Assembly (NCBI GenBank): GCA_902802375.1
Contig: CADCLS010000001.1
Span: 186,001 to 250,000 of the forward strand
DNA from: Oscillospiraceae bacterium
GTDB lineage: Bacteria > Bacillota > Clostridia > Oscillospirales > Acutalibacteraceae
Length of the DNA: 64,000 nt
Reading direction: 5' to 3'
The first letter of the stretch is position 1. Each line of letters opens with the position of its first letter. Below, piece after piece: positions 7,915 through 16,395 of the stretch. Made by a program: the position numbers and the translations under genes. The notes under the pieces were generated by a model. The model was not told the origin of the DNA. It searched no databases and was given only the letters and a program-made list of their open reading frames with translations.

Positions 7915-10515
7915 ATGCTTGAATTAAAAGAAATAACAAAAATATACAAAACCGGGGATACAACTGTTACGGCTCTTAACGGTATCAGTATATCATTCAG
8001 AGACAATGAATTCGTATCAATTCTCGGTCCTTCAGGTTGCGGAAAAACAACTCTACTAAACATTATAGGCGGTCTTGACAGATATGAAAGCGGAGATATG
8101 GAAATATCCGGCGTATCTACAAAGAAGTATCGCGACAGGGACTGGGACACTTATCGCAACCATACAATAGGATTTGTGTTTCAAAGCTATAATCTTATAC
8201 CTCATCAGAGTGTACTGAAAAATGTTGAGTTATCACTTACGCTTTCAGGTGTATCTCGTGCCGAACGCAGAAGGCGTGCCACAAAGGTCTTAGAGCGCGT
8301 CGGACTTGGTGATCAATTAAACAAAAAACCCAATCAAATGTCCGGCGGTCAAATGCAGCGAGTAGCGATAGCCCGTGCGCTTGTAAACGACCCGAAAATA
8401 CTGCTTGCTGATGAGCCGACCGGCGCGCTTGACAGTGAAACAAGCGTGCAGATTATGGAGCTTCTGAAAGAAATTGCAAGCGACCGTCTTGTAATAATGG
8501 TAACCCATAATCCTGAGCTTGCTCAAAGCTATTCTACACGAATTGTAAATCTTTTAGACGGCAAAGTAACCGGCGACACTAATCCGTATACGCCCAACGC
8601 TGAAGATAACGAATATAAAAAGGTTAAAAAGCCTTCTATGTCATGGCTAACGGCTTTTTCGCTTTCCCTCAACAACTTACTCACAAAAAAAGCAAGAACC
8701 GTTCTTACGGCATTTGCAGGCTCGATAGGTATAATCGGAATAGCCCTTATTCTCTCGCTTTCAAATGGTGTGAATGCTTATATAGACCGTGTTGAGGAAG
8801 ATACGCTTTCAAGTTATCCGATTTCTATTGAGCAAAGCGGAACAAATATCGGTGATATAATTTCTGAACTTATGGATAATAACAAACCGAAAGAGGATCG
8901 CGACCAAAATAAAATATATTCAAACAATATTATGACTGATATGATGACCTCAATGATAAACGGCTCAAGTGAAAATAATTTGAGGCTATTTAAGGAATAC
9001 ATTGATGGCGGAAAAAGTGATATTAAAAAGTATTGTTCTGATATAAAGTATTCATATAAAACAACTCTTAATGTATACACTCTTGAAGGTTACCGTGTAA
9101 ATCCAAGTACAATTTTTGAAGACCTTGGATTTACAAGAGGCAGTAACCCATACGCGTCTTCTATGAGTTTTAGTAACAGCGATGTGTGGCAGGAGCTTCT
9201 CGATAATAAGGAGTTGTTAGAAAAGCAGTATAAGCTTCTTGCAGGGAAAATGCCTTCAAGCTCAAATGAAGTTGTGGTTATTGTTGATAAAAATAATCAA
9301 ATCAGTGATTATACACTTTACTCATTAGGCCTCAAAGATGCAGATGAGCTCAAAGAAATGATTAAGAAGGCAGAAAACGGAGAAAAGCTCGAAAAGCCCA
9401 CTGAGACAAGTTACACTTTCGACGATATATTAAACTTACGCTTTAAGGTATTGCTTAATACTGATTATTACAAGCCTAACGAGATGGGTACCTATGACGA
9501 TATGAGTGATGATGAATTGTATATTCACTCAACACTCGAGAACGCGCGTGAGCTTAAAGTTGTCGGCATTTTGAAAGCTGAAAGTGATTCTGCATCCAAC
9601 ACATCATCAAGCGGAAGCGTGGGATATTTAAGCTCGCTTATGACTGAGCTGATAAACGAGATTAATGATACCGAAATTGTTAAAAAACAAAAAGAAATTT
9701 CAGACACCGATGTGTTTACCGGTTTTCCTTTTGCAACGGACAAGGAATATACAATTGACGACCTTAATGCCTATATCGCCACTTTGCCAAATGACGCTCA
9801 GGCTCAATTTAACGGATATATTGCCTCAATGCGTGCAGAAGGTATGAGCGATAAGCAAATAGTATCAAAATTTGAGAATTATCTTAAAGCCGGGCTCAGC
9901 AGCGCAACTTATGACGGTAACTTAGAAAAGCTCGGTGTTTCCGATATAAATGACCCAAGCAGGATAAGTATATATCCTAAAGATTTTAATTCAAAGGAGC
10001 AAATTTCCGATATAATCGATAAATATAACAGCGGTGTTAACGATAAAGACCGCATAACCTATACTGATTATATCGGTCTTATGCTCTCGTCGGTTACTAC
10101 GATTATAAATGCTATTAGTTATATTTTGATAGCGTTTGTAAGCATTTCGCTGGTGGTATCCTCAATTATGATTGGAATAATCACCTATATTTCGGTGCTT
10201 GAGCGCACAAAAGAAATCGGCATTCTGCGCGCTATGGGAGCCTCAAAGCGAGATGTTTCAAATGTGTTTAATGCTGAAACAATAATAATTGGTCTGTTTG
10301 CAGGCGGTATAGGTATAGGCGTTACACTACTCTTACTAATACCCATAAACGCGATTATCGAAGCAATTACAGATATTGGCGGTTTAGCGGTACTACCGAC
10401 TGTGGGCGGTATTGCGCTTGTGATTATAAGTATGCTTCTTACCTTTATAGCAGGACTTATCCCCTCCCGCCTCGCTGCAAAAAAGGACCCCGTAATAGCT
10501 CTTAGAACGGAATAA
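7915..10515 (+). CDS. ABC transporter, fused ATPase and FtsX-type permease
   Basis: Single 866-aa polypeptide carrying both halves of a MacB/LolD-like exporter or mechanotransmission ABC system. N-terminal ATPase: Walker A GPSGCGKTT (~38-46), signature SGGQMQRVAIARAL, Walker B ILLADEPTG, then the switch His in MVTHNPE. The permease has one membrane segment after residue ~260, a long extracytoplasmic region of about 450 residues, and three C-terminal segments, including the FtsX-family motif RTKEIGILRAMGAS. Bacitracin/antimicrobial-peptide resistance and cell-envelope roles are known for relatives, but the substrate is not evident. Start follows TTGGAGAG. Confidence 0.9.
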   Translation: MLELKEITKIYKTGDTTVTALNGISISFRDNEFVSILGPSGCGKTTLLNIIGGLDRYESGDMEISGVSTKKYRDRDWDTYRNHTIGFVFQSYNLIPHQSVLKNVELSLTLSGVSRAERRRRATKVLERVGLGDQLNKKPNQMSGGQMQRVAIARALVNDPKILLADEPTGALDSETSVQIMELLKEIASDRLVIMVTHNPELAQSYSTRIVNLLDGKVTGDTNPYTPNAEDNEYKKVKKPSMSWLTAFSLSLNNLLTKKARTVLTAFAGSIGIIGIALILSLSNGVNAYIDRVEEDTLSSYPISIEQSGTNIGDIISELMDNNKPKEDRDQNKIYSNNIMTDMMTSMINGSSENNLRLFKEYIDGGKSDIKKYCSDIKYSYKTTLNVYTLEGYRVNPSTIFEDLGFTRGSNPYASSMSFSNSDVWQELLDNKELLEKQYKLLAGKMPSSSNEVVVIVDKNNQISDYTLYSLGLKDADELKEMIKKAENGEKLEKPTETSYTFDDILNLRFKVLLNTDYYKPNEMGTYDDMSDDELYIHSTLENARELKVVGILKAESDSASNTSSSGSVGYLSSLMTELINEINDTEIVKKQKEISDTDVFTGFPFATDKEYTIDDLNAYIATLPNDAQAQFNGYIASMRAEGMSDKQIVSKFENYLKAGLSSATYDGNLEKLGVSDINDPSRISIYPKDFNSKEQISDIIDKYNSGVNDKDRITYTDYIGLMLSSVTTIINAISYILIAFVSISLVVSSIMIGIITYISVLERTKEIGILRAMGASKRDVSNVFNAETIIIGLFAGGIGIGVTLLLLIPINAIIEAITDIGGLAVLPTVGGIALVIISMLLTFIAGLIPSRLAAKKDPVIALRTE

Positions 10516-10522
10516 ATATTAA

Positions 10523-10546
10523 AGCCGGCACTAAACAGTGCCGGCT
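10523..10546. terminator. Bidirectional terminator between convergent genes
   Basis: Arms AGCCGGCAC and GTGCCGGCT. It lies just past the ABC gene stop, and the stop of the opposing small gene falls inside the stem, so one hairpin can end both transcripts. Confidence 0.8.
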
Positions 10547-10899
10547 GATTTTATCTCCCAATAATATTTTCTGTTTGATACAGGAAAATCATCTAAAACC
10601 CCATATTCCGGGTCATAAACCTTACCGCTTGCATAAAGCGACCAATGCCAGCACTTAGGCGTTTCAAGGCTTAAAAGTGCTATATCCGGCAAATCGGCAA
10701 TGCTTTGCGCTTGCCTACGCGTCTCAGATAATACATAACCAAAATGTGAGAGCAGTGTTTTCATATCGGAAAGCGTGGTTTCCCTATCAGTGCCGGCAAG
10801 CTCGATTATTTTTAATACATCGGCATTTGAAATCATAGCGATTACCGCTTGACCGCAAGCAAGAGGGTTAGGTTCAAAAATGTGCTTAATCTCTTTCAT
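10531..10899 (-). CDS. Small C39-like/papain-like family protein (hypothetical)
   Basis: A 122-aa protein with the layout of a minimal cysteine-peptidase-like fold. It has Cys in LACGQAVIAMI near residue 15 and His in CWHWSLYA near residue 85, followed by a conserved-looking Asp (YDPEYG), resembling C39-like double-glycine peptidases. It has no signal peptide or membrane segment. Whether it is catalytic cannot be decided. It lies alone between the ABC gene and ypeB, and its stop overlaps a shared terminator. Confidence 0.55.
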   Translation of the reverse strand: MKEIKHIFEPNPLACGQAVIAMISNADVLKIIELAGTDRETTLSDMKTLLSHFGYVLSETRRQAQSIADLPDIALLSLETPKCWHWSLYASGKVYDPEYGVLDDFPVSNRKYYWEIKSAGTV

Positions 10900-10936
10900 A
10901 AGACTGTTTTAACACATTTTTACTTTTTCGTCAACA

Positions 10937-12259
10937 CTATTTCACAAGTGTACCTCCGTCGGTTTTAAGAAGTATATAGATTTGCTCCACATCTAAGGTT
11001 TTAGCGTTAATATATACTAATATGTCACCGCCGTCCTCATTTTTGCAGGCAAATTCAAAACAGCGAACTTCTCCTCCTGAGTTAGTAGGTATCAATGCTA
11101 TTGAGGTTTTTTCGATTGACAGTAAATTACTTATTACCTTTGCCGCTTGTTCGGGTGAATTATCAATACTTTCAAACGCACGAAGTGTATGATTAGTAAG
11201 ATATCCTCCTGTTTCAAGCAACATAATCTCACCGTTGTCAACAGATACGCCTACCTTAATGAGGTCTGTATAGCAAATCGTTTGACCGTCAAGATATGCA
11301 AAATTAATTACACATATGCCGGAATCGGTAAAATAATAGGTATCAACCATATTTTCATACCCTAAATCATCTAAATACTTTTTTGCCTTTGAAAGCAGTT
11401 TGTCGTATGAAATATTATTGTCGCCAACTGTTCGAGATTTTCGTAAATATATGATATACCCGCCTTTTTTACTCACCGTGACCGTTACATTGTCATTTGA
11501 AAAACGGTAGCCTTCAATTTTTCCGTTTTGAACATCCTGATATGACAATTTCTTATCTCCGGTAGCTTTTAACGCAATTTGCATTGCCTCACTTTGAGTT
11601 ATCTCTTTGGCGTTTGCCGTCATAAGCGGTTTTTTATTCAGTATATGGTCGGAATAAGGCCCGTCGTAAATCAGCGTAGGATAGTCAGAAAGATTGCTTT
11701 CAAGTTCACCAAGCGCTGAGCCCAAGCTTTTCTCATCTAATGTGTTTTTAATCTTACCGTCTATCTCTTTAGTCCAATAATTTGGATTGTTATAATCCAG
11801 TTCCGATTCTTCAATTACATCAGTAATCGCTTTTGCGGCATTTGATAGACTGTTAAGCTCCTCGCGCTGTTTTTCCGTCACTTGGTTACCCTCAATTACA
11901 TCTTTTGAAACCGCTAAGGTATAGTTACCTACTTGTGATAAGAATTTATATACCGATGTGAGTTCGTTATCCCCTGTGGGAAGCTTATAAAGTGCGCCCT
12001 TTGCAAGTTGTGCCTGACTGTAAATCTCACTTGCGTATGTTGCAAGCTGCCTCGGCGTTGTAACATAGGAAATCTTAATCAGATTGGTTGAAAGCTCATT
12101 AAGGTTAGTACTTAACTCGTCAAACGCGCCTGCATAATTATTCTGTATAATACGGCGGTATCTGCGGCTTGTACACATTTCTTTTACATAAAAGCCTACC
12201 GCAACAAGCACTGCGGCACTTAAAAATGATACAACCCTTACGAAAGTTCTTTTGTTCAT
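10937..12259 (-). CDS. ypeB: Spore germination protein YpeB
   Basis: YpeB partners the cortex-lytic enzyme SleB in the spore inner membrane. This 440-aa protein has the family layout: one N-terminal membrane helix (~residues 7-25), a helical region with LSQVGNYTLAVSKDV, and PepSY-like repeats in the C-terminal half. Length matches B. subtilis YpeB (~450). The start follows AAAGGAG. In many spore-formers sleB is the neighbouring gene; none is seen here, since upstream lies a tRNA locus and downstream the small C39-like gene. Confidence 0.85.
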   Translation of the reverse strand: MNKRTFVRVVSFLSAAVLVAVGFYVKEMCTSRRYRRIIQNNYAGAFDELSTNLNELSTNLIKISYVTTPRQLATYASEIYSQAQLAKGALYKLPTGDNELTSVYKFLSQVGNYTLAVSKDVIEGNQVTEKQREELNSLSNAAKAITDVIEESELDYNNPNYWTKEIDGKIKNTLDEKSLGSALGELESNLSDYPTLIYDGPYSDHILNKKPLMTANAKEITQSEAMQIALKATGDKKLSYQDVQNGKIEGYRFSNDNVTVTVSKKGGYIIYLRKSRTVGDNNISYDKLLSKAKKYLDDLGYENMVDTYYFTDSGICVINFAYLDGQTICYTDLIKVGVSVDNGEIMLLETGGYLTNHTLRAFESIDNSPEQAAKVISNLLSIEKTSIALIPTNSGGEVRCFEFACKNEDGGDILVYINAKTLDVEQIYILLKTDGGTLVK

Positions 12260-12325
12260 AATAACACTCCTTTTTTCCTATTTTTGCCGAAAAGCAGGTG
12301 TGTTATTCTAATTTTTAATATTTGC

Positions 12326-12354
12326 TTGACAATACTTGCAAATTTAGTTATAAT
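12326..12354 (+). promoter_or_regulatory. Consensus promoter of the tRNA-Pro locus
   Basis: Perfect TTGACA, 17 bases, TATAAT. It lies 57 bases before the decayed tRNA-Pro copy and about 145 bases before the intact gene, so it was probably placed for the first copy. Confidence 0.85.
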
Positions 12355-12410
12355 ATCCACTGTGTTAAATCGCATTCGCGTTATATAGTTTATAAGTTAA
12401 TATCCTTTAT

Positions 12411-12447
12411 CGAGGTGTAGCACAGCTGGATGTCAGTTTTGGGAACA
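12411..12447 (+). pseudogene. Decayed 5' copy of tRNA-Pro
   Basis: The acceptor 5' strand, D-arm and anticodon loop of the intact tRNA-Pro recur here: CGAGGTGTAGCACAGCTGG, then TCAGTTTTGGGAAC. Part of the D-loop/anticodon stem is missing, and nothing matches the T-arm or 3' acceptor. It cannot fold as a tRNA. Confidence 0.75.
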
Positions 12448-12499
12448 CCGTAAGGTGCGTTACAAAATAACTTATATTTACAATTTAACATAATTATAT

Positions 12500-12575
12500 C
12501 GAGGTGTAGCGCAGCTGGTAGCGCGCCAGTTTTGGGAACTGGATGCCGCAGGTTCGAGCCCTGTCACCTCGACCA
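12500..12575 (+). tRNA. tRNA-Pro (anticodon UGG)
   Basis: Full cloverleaf with CCA encoded. Acceptor stem CGAGGTG pairs with CACCTCG. Anticodon stem CCAGT/ACTGG holds loop TTTGGGA, giving anticodon TGG. The T-loop is GGTTCGAGCC-like. Its 3' end is the insertion point of the mobile element that follows, and the tRNA sequence is left intact by the insertion. Confidence 0.97.
12560..12575 (+). repeat. attL: 16-bp direct repeat at tRNA-Pro 3' end
   Basis: CCTGTCACCTCGACCA, the last 16 bases of the tRNA, is repeated exactly downstream of the integrase gene at 30837-30852. Duplication of a tRNA 3' end is the standard footprint of tyrosine-recombinase integration. Confidence 0.88.
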
Positions 12576-12609
12576 AAAATCCGCCTTTTTGAAGACGGAT
12601 TTTTCTTTT
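12576..12609. terminator. Hairpin after tRNA-Pro at the element's left end
   Basis: AAAAATCCG and CGGATTTTT pair around CCTTTTTGAAGA, then TTCTTTT. It now terminates the tRNA transcript inside the element, replacing the native terminator displaced beyond the right repeat. Confidence 0.8.
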
Positions 12610-12702
12610 CTCAAAACGCTGTGAAACGCCTTTAATAAAGGGCCTTCGGGCGTTTTGTTTTCTTTTTATAAGCAAGATTAAAATTGTTAAAAATCCTTTT
12701 CG

Positions 12703-12721
12703 TTGCACACCTGTTGCACAC
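12703..12721 (+). promoter_or_regulatory. Candidate integrase arm-binding sites, left end
   Basis: Two direct copies of TTGCACAC separated by three bases. The same octamer occurs near the right end of the element (30781) with a near match at 30770, as expected for arm-type sites of a tyrosine recombinase. Confidence 0.45.
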
Positions 12722-12797
12722 ATTTTACCGAAAATCGCACATTTCTCAATATCCTTTTGTTGCGGTACAATGTGCTCAGCAAAGGAGGGTTTGCAAT

Positions 12798-13094
12798 ATG
12801 AAAGACAACTTAAAAGACATAGGAATTCTCGGCCGCAGGCATTACGATTACCTGAAAGCAACCAAACCAACAGTAATAAATGTTATGCGGATGAACGGCA
12901 CACTAAACTCTTATCTTAAAAGCGTAAATGCCCAAGCCGAAGAAATGCTTTTTCAGTTGGTGAAGCAAATGGCAAAAGCCGAAAGCGTGACTGAGCAACT
13001 CAAAGCCACCGACCAGTTGAAATGGGTGCGCCGTATGAACTCTATCCGCAACCGTGCCGAAGAGATTGTCAAAAGCGAGGTGCTGTTTATATGA
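12798..13094 (+). CDS. TnpV-like transposon-encoded protein
   Basis: A 98-aa protein resembling the TnpV proteins of Firmicutes transposons. Recognisable features are the N-terminal LGRRHYDYLK stretch and the C-terminal block KAESVTEQLKATDQLKWVR followed by RMNSIRNRAEEIV. It has no established biochemical role. The start ATG follows AAAGGAGGG; the longer upstream extension of the frame has no ribosome site. The stop overlaps the next gene by four bases (ATGA). It is the first gene inside the left end of the element. Confidence 0.75.
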   Translation: MKDNLKDIGILGRRHYDYLKATKPTVINVMRMNGTLNSYLKSVNAQAEEMLFQLVKQMAKAESVTEQLKATDQLKWVRRMNSIRNRAEEIVKSEVLFI

Positions 13095-13351
13095 CAACGC
13101 TCGAAAACCTATGGTATGGCAATATCCGCCCTGTCGAACAGTTTGTTGATGGCCATGCGGAATATAAAAGCCTTCTTCACCTCGTGGCAAACAACCGGGA
13201 AAAACTTGAAGCAACCCTAACCCCCGAACAAGCAGAACTGTTCGAGAAATACTATACCGCCGCAAACGAAATGAACTCCGTTTCCGAAATAGCAGCATTT
13301 AAGTTCGGTTTCAATCTTGCGGTATGGCTACTAACAGAAGCATCCCAATAA
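13091..13351 (+). CDS. DUF6809-like small accessory protein
   Basis: An 86-aa, charged, probably helical protein of the type often found next to tnpV in Firmicutes mobile elements. Typical blocks are LWYGNIRPVEQ near the N-terminus, LTPEQAELFEKY in the middle, and FKFGFNLAVWLLTE at the end. Function is unknown. Its ATG lies within the stop of the tnpV-like gene, indicating translational coupling. Family assignment is from remembered sequence pattern only. Confidence 0.65.
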   Translation: MTTLENLWYGNIRPVEQFVDGHAEYKSLLHLVANNREKLEATLTPEQAELFEKYYTAANEMNSVSEIAAFKFGFNLAVWLLTEASQ

Positions 13352-13408
13352 CATCAAAGCTGAGCCGACTTTGTGCTTTTCCCCATGCTTGTTTGAATCT
13401 CAGCATAT

Positions 13409-13450
13409 ACAAAAGCTATGCCCACCCTTCCGGGTGGGCATAGCTTTTGT
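13409..13450. terminator. Strong bidirectional terminator
   Basis: Very long perfect stem, ACAAAAGCTATGCCCACCC paired with its complement around a TTC(C) loop. A/T runs on both flanks serve the convergent small genes on either side. The ~90 bases beyond it toward the next gene show nothing recognisable. Confidence 0.9.
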
Positions 13451-13541
13451 ATAAGTCAGCCATAATGATACATGTTTTGCGAGGGTATCCTTACTCATGA
13501 CAAAACACTACAATTCTATAGTTGTTTACTGTAGTAAGATT

Positions 13542-13739
13542 TTATCGCAATAAAGTAGTTAAAATATCTCCGTAACCTACAACTTGCAAACGTTCATCTC
13601 TTGTAATATCAGCTGTTGCGTCATAATATCCTACAACTTGTAAACTTTCATTCCTTAATGTCTTATCGCCATTATCCGCAATTTCTACAAAACCGATAAC
13701 TTGAAGACGATCATCTCTCAATGTAATAGTTTGTGACAT
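13542..13739 (-). CDS. Small triple-repeat protein (LQV-V/I-G-Y/F repeats)
   Basis: A 65-aa protein made almost wholly of three imperfect repeats with core (R)D(D/E)RLQVIGF, NESLQVVGY, RDERLQVVGY, spaced about 21 residues. Each looks like one beta-hairpin. The pattern recalls small beta-flower-type repeat proteins, but I cannot assign it to a family. Strong ribosome site (TAGGAGG, nine bases before ATG). It ends facing the strong bidirectional terminator, and upstream lies the agmatine-deiminase-like gene. Confidence 0.7.
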   Translation of the reverse strand: MSQTITLRDDRLQVIGFVEIADNGDKTLRNESLQVVGYYDATADITRDERLQVVGYGDILTTLLR

Positions 13740-13796
13740 ATTGTAAATCCTCCTATATATTAATTGTTTTCAAACTCCCATTCTTTCTACGAACAA

Positions 13797-14600
13797 TCAA
13801 GGTCCAAATGTTTCCCAACTAATGCAGTTAAGGCAGCCACCATCCGCGGCTATTTCATTAATTTCAACCGGTATGATTTTTTTAGTGAAAATGCGCTCTG
13901 CCGCTTCGATTGCTTCCTTGTCTTCAGGCACGCCGAAGACGGGCAAAAAGATGTGTTTTTCGGTTTCAAGGAAGTTTAAGTAACAACCTGCTGCACTGAT
14001 ACCCCGGCTTTCAAAATAGGGGAAATCAATTACATTTATATTTTCTTTTTTGAGCGCCCTTTTTATCCTGTATTCAAGCCCGTATCTTGTGCCTGTACCG
14101 TTTCCGATAACGGTGTTTTCATCCACAAACCGCACCATACCGTCAGCGTGACCGGTCATATCGCTTTTAAGCGAAGGTATTATGATTATTTTCGCTTCAA
14201 GCAGGTTTTCAAGTTCCGATAATAATTCATTTTCGGTGCGTTTGGGGTTTTCTGCAAATACCCTGTCGCTTATTATCGCCCTTTCTTTTGAATGTGAGAA
14301 TACAATATTTCCTCCGTCAAGGTTAATATCGGAATAGGTGACTTTAACAGGTATTTGCGTTTCGATGTCCCGGTAATTTGTGCGCAGATTTTTATCGTTT
14401 TTAAGATACTTCGGCTCATAGCGGAAAGAAATATACTTCCCACTTTTGAGTTTACCCGGCATAAAATCACGAAGCCATATATCCTTTGTGTTTTCGATAT
14501 AAGAAAAAGCGATTTTATCTTCTTTTAGCGCCGTTGATATTCTATCGGCGGCAGGTTTGTATTTTGGGGTGGTTTTAAGTAAAGATGAAAAGTATATCAT
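13797..14600 (-). CDS. Agmatine/peptidylarginine deiminase family protein
   Basis: Guanidino-group-modifying (GME) superfamily enzyme; relatives convert agmatine to N-carbamoylputrescine or deiminate arginine. Motifs in order: IWLRDFMP (~41-48), NLDGGN (~93-98), GHADGMVRF with catalytic His151 and Asp153, and a terminal Cys motif GGCLNCISWE where Cys259 aligns with the nucleophile. The His usually next to that Cys (HC) is Asn here. At 267 aa it is much shorter than classical AguA (~365 aa). Its ATG directly abuts the stop of the preceding gene, so the two are coupled. The substrate is uncertain. Confidence 0.8.
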   Translation of the reverse strand: MIYFSSLLKTTPKYKPAADRISTALKEDKIAFSYIENTKDIWLRDFMPGKLKSGKYISFRYEPKYLKNDKNLRTNYRDIETQIPVKVTYSDINLDGGNIVFSHSKERAIISDRVFAENPKRTENELLSELENLLEAKIIIIPSLKSDMTGHADGMVRFVDENTVIGNGTGTRYGLEYRIKRALKKENINVIDFPYFESRGISAAGCYLNFLETEKHIFLPVFGVPEDKEAIEAAERIFTKKIIPVEINEIAADGGCLNCISWETFGP

Positions 14601-15341
14601 TCACTTAAACTCTTTTGGAATATAGCCTAGATAGTTTTTGCAAAATTCCGCCCGTTCCTCTTTTGAAGAAAACGCTTCTTTAACATATTTTTTCGTCATT
14701 TCTTCTCTGTGCGGCAATGAAACTGTCCCTGCATATTTAATATGAAAATCCCTGACAATTGCCAATTCCAGTTTCTCATATTTTTCTTTTACCGATTTAA
14801 TCACTGCATTTTTTTCTTTTTTTGAAGAAATACCGATTCTTGATGTGTATGAAACCACCGTTTTGTCAGAATGTTCAACGGGGTAAAGAATTGATTTTTG
14901 CAGATTATACTTCTCACGAATTTTACCGCTTAACTCGCTTTGTGTAGTGAATTCACCGTTTACAAGTGTATATTTCAGTAAGAAAGATAAATAGTATTGA
15001 TCGCTAAGAGGCAAACAAATATCTACTCCACTTCTTTGATCATCGGTTTTATGGTGAAAATACAACTTTCCAAAGTTTTCCTCACCTTTTTGCTCTTTTG
15101 AACCGTGAACAAACGGATCAATAAAACCGGTGCAACTCTTATATGTATTCCTTTCATCTGCTTTTTTATTGCTGCCCTGATAATAATATGCCTCAACCCA
15201 TAACGGAATAACCGTAATGCCGTCAACTATAATCTCATATTCTGTTACAAGTTTTTCCCCTATCTCTCTCAAAATCTTTACTATTTCTTCTTTGCCGGTT
15301 TTGCCTTCTAATTTTCTGACCAATTTTTTTAATTCTTCCAT
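14601..15341 (-). CDS. Hypothetical protein, faint resemblance to alkyladenine DNA glycosylases
   Basis: A 246-aa soluble protein I do not recognise with confidence. The stretch PLWVEAYYYQG (~46-56), followed by FVHGSKEQ, FGKLYFHH and GVDICLP, recalls the order of motifs in AAG-type 3-methyladenine glycosylases (V-E-A-Y, then FG..Y.). The C-terminal third is Lys/Glu-rich. Ribosome site AGGAGG eight bases before the ATG. It is translationally coupled to the downstream deiminase-like gene (stop TGA abuts ATG), so a joint role is likely, but no function should be assigned. Confidence 0.6.
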   Translation of the reverse strand: MEELKKLVRKLEGKTGKEEIVKILREIGEKLVTEYEIIVDGITVIPLWVEAYYYQGSNKKADERNTYKSCTGFIDPFVHGSKEQKGEENFGKLYFHHKTDDQRSGVDICLPLSDQYYLSFLLKYTLVNGEFTTQSELSGKIREKYNLQKSILYPVEHSDKTVVSYTSRIGISSKKEKNAVIKSVKEKYEKLELAIVRDFHIKYAGTVSLPHREEMTKKYVKEAFSSKEERAEFCKNYLGYIPKEFK

Positions 15342-15434
15342 GCTTTCATCCTCCTAAATTTTGATGTTTTAAGTTTATCATAATCTAAATTCGAAGTAAA
15401 CGGTTATTTCCTGTCTGTTTGTAATTATAAAAAT

Positions 15435-15599
15435 TCAGTCCATTATTCGCAGGATAACAACCGGACCGCTATCGGAAAGCGTGGCTTCGCCGACTGTGAT
15501 ACTGTACGGCTGATAGGGCTCTGCCGTGTATGTTTCTACCGCCTCTCTGCTTTTGAGTTCCTCTACCAGAGCCGCTGTTGATACTTTTGATAAATCCAT
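15435..15599 (-). CDS. BC1881-like small protein
   Basis: A 54-aa protein beginning MDLSKVSTAALVEELKSRE, the typical opening of BC1881-family proteins common on phages and mobile elements; function unknown. The C-terminal part (ITVGEATLSDSGPVVILRIMD region) looks like a short beta segment. Start chosen at the ATG preceded by GAGGAAG at five bases rather than an ATG eight codons earlier that lies upstream of that site. Confidence 0.65.
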   Translation of the reverse strand: MDLSKVSTAALVEELKSREAVETYTAEPYQPYSITVGEATLSDSGPVVILRIMD

Positions 15600-15667
15600 A
15601 ATAACTTCCTCTCTTTTCACTACCTTTTAATTATGATTTTACCATATCCGACGATTAAGCACAATGC

Positions 15668-16357
15668 TCAATCGTTAAAATAATGTTCCTGCCACTTGAT
15701 ACGCATTTCCGCATATTTGCGGTACCATTTCGCCGCCTCTTCCGGCCGGCGGTGAAAGAGATATTTTTCAGCAAGCGAATGTATTGCATATTCGTGCTCC
15801 TGCTCCGCCGCGGAAAGCCACCACTGTTCTGCGGCTTTAGTGTCTTTCTTTGTGTCCCTTGTGCCGTAATAACACCTGATACCTAATTCATACTGCGCCT
15901 CCGCATCGCCGCTCATGGCAAAATCGAGCAGTTCATCATACGGTTTTTTTGTCATATTTCTATCGTCGGTAAGCAGATCTAAGAGCGATTTATAATGCGG
16001 ATCTTCAAGGTATTCGGCAACCTGCAAATCGTCACGGTGGCTGGCGGCGGTTTGCACGCCGAATACACTGCCTTGAACAAGGTCGTCCACATCCTTATAT
16101 CTTACAATCGCAGAAGAATAGTTTTGTTTTACTCCGTATCCAGTTTCATAGCACAAACCGCACTCGTATGTTGCTCTGATATGGTCGTTTCTTGCCGCTT
16201 TTGTAAATAAATCAAAAACCGTTTTCCGTATTTTTTTGTTTTTGCTCTTTTTGAGTTTGCAGGCAAGTTCATATTGAGCGTCTTTGTCGTTATGATTTGT
16301 TGCTTTATTCCAAAGGTCTTTGTATTTTTCAAATTCTTTGCTGAAAATATATTCCAT
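15668..16357 (-). CDS. Sel1-like repeat protein
   Basis: About 229 aa, cytoplasmic, with Sel1/TPR-like helical repeats used for protein-protein contacts. Clear repeat signatures are ATYECGLCYETGYGVKQNY (~80-100) and AQYELGIRCYYGTRDTKKD, then AAEQWWLSAAEQ (~150-190), plus a C-terminal AAKWYRKYAEM. Start follows GGAGGT by six bases; an upstream in-frame start has no ribosome site. It is the last gene on the - strand before the small membrane protein/topoisomerase block and may share its transcript (38-base gap). Confidence 0.78.
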   Translation of the reverse strand: MEYIFSKEFEKYKDLWNKATNHNDKDAQYELACKLKKSKNKKIRKTVFDLFTKAARNDHIRATYECGLCYETGYGVKQNYSSAIVRYKDVDDLVQGSVFGVQTAASHRDDLQVAEYLEDPHYKSLLDLLTDDRNMTKKPYDELLDFAMSGDAEAQYELGIRCYYGTRDTKKDTKAAEQWWLSAAEQEHEYAIHSLAEKYLFHRRPEEAAKWYRKYAEMRIKWQEHYFND

Positions 16358-16395
16358 ATTGCACCTCCGTATATCATCCGACACGAAAACCGTGT

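Noticed and set aside
12478-12870. 130-codon minus-strand ORF covering the tRNA-Pro gene
   Set aside because: It reads through the complement of the tRNA (the familiar VEVTGLEPAASSSQ-type spurious translation) and has no ribosome site.
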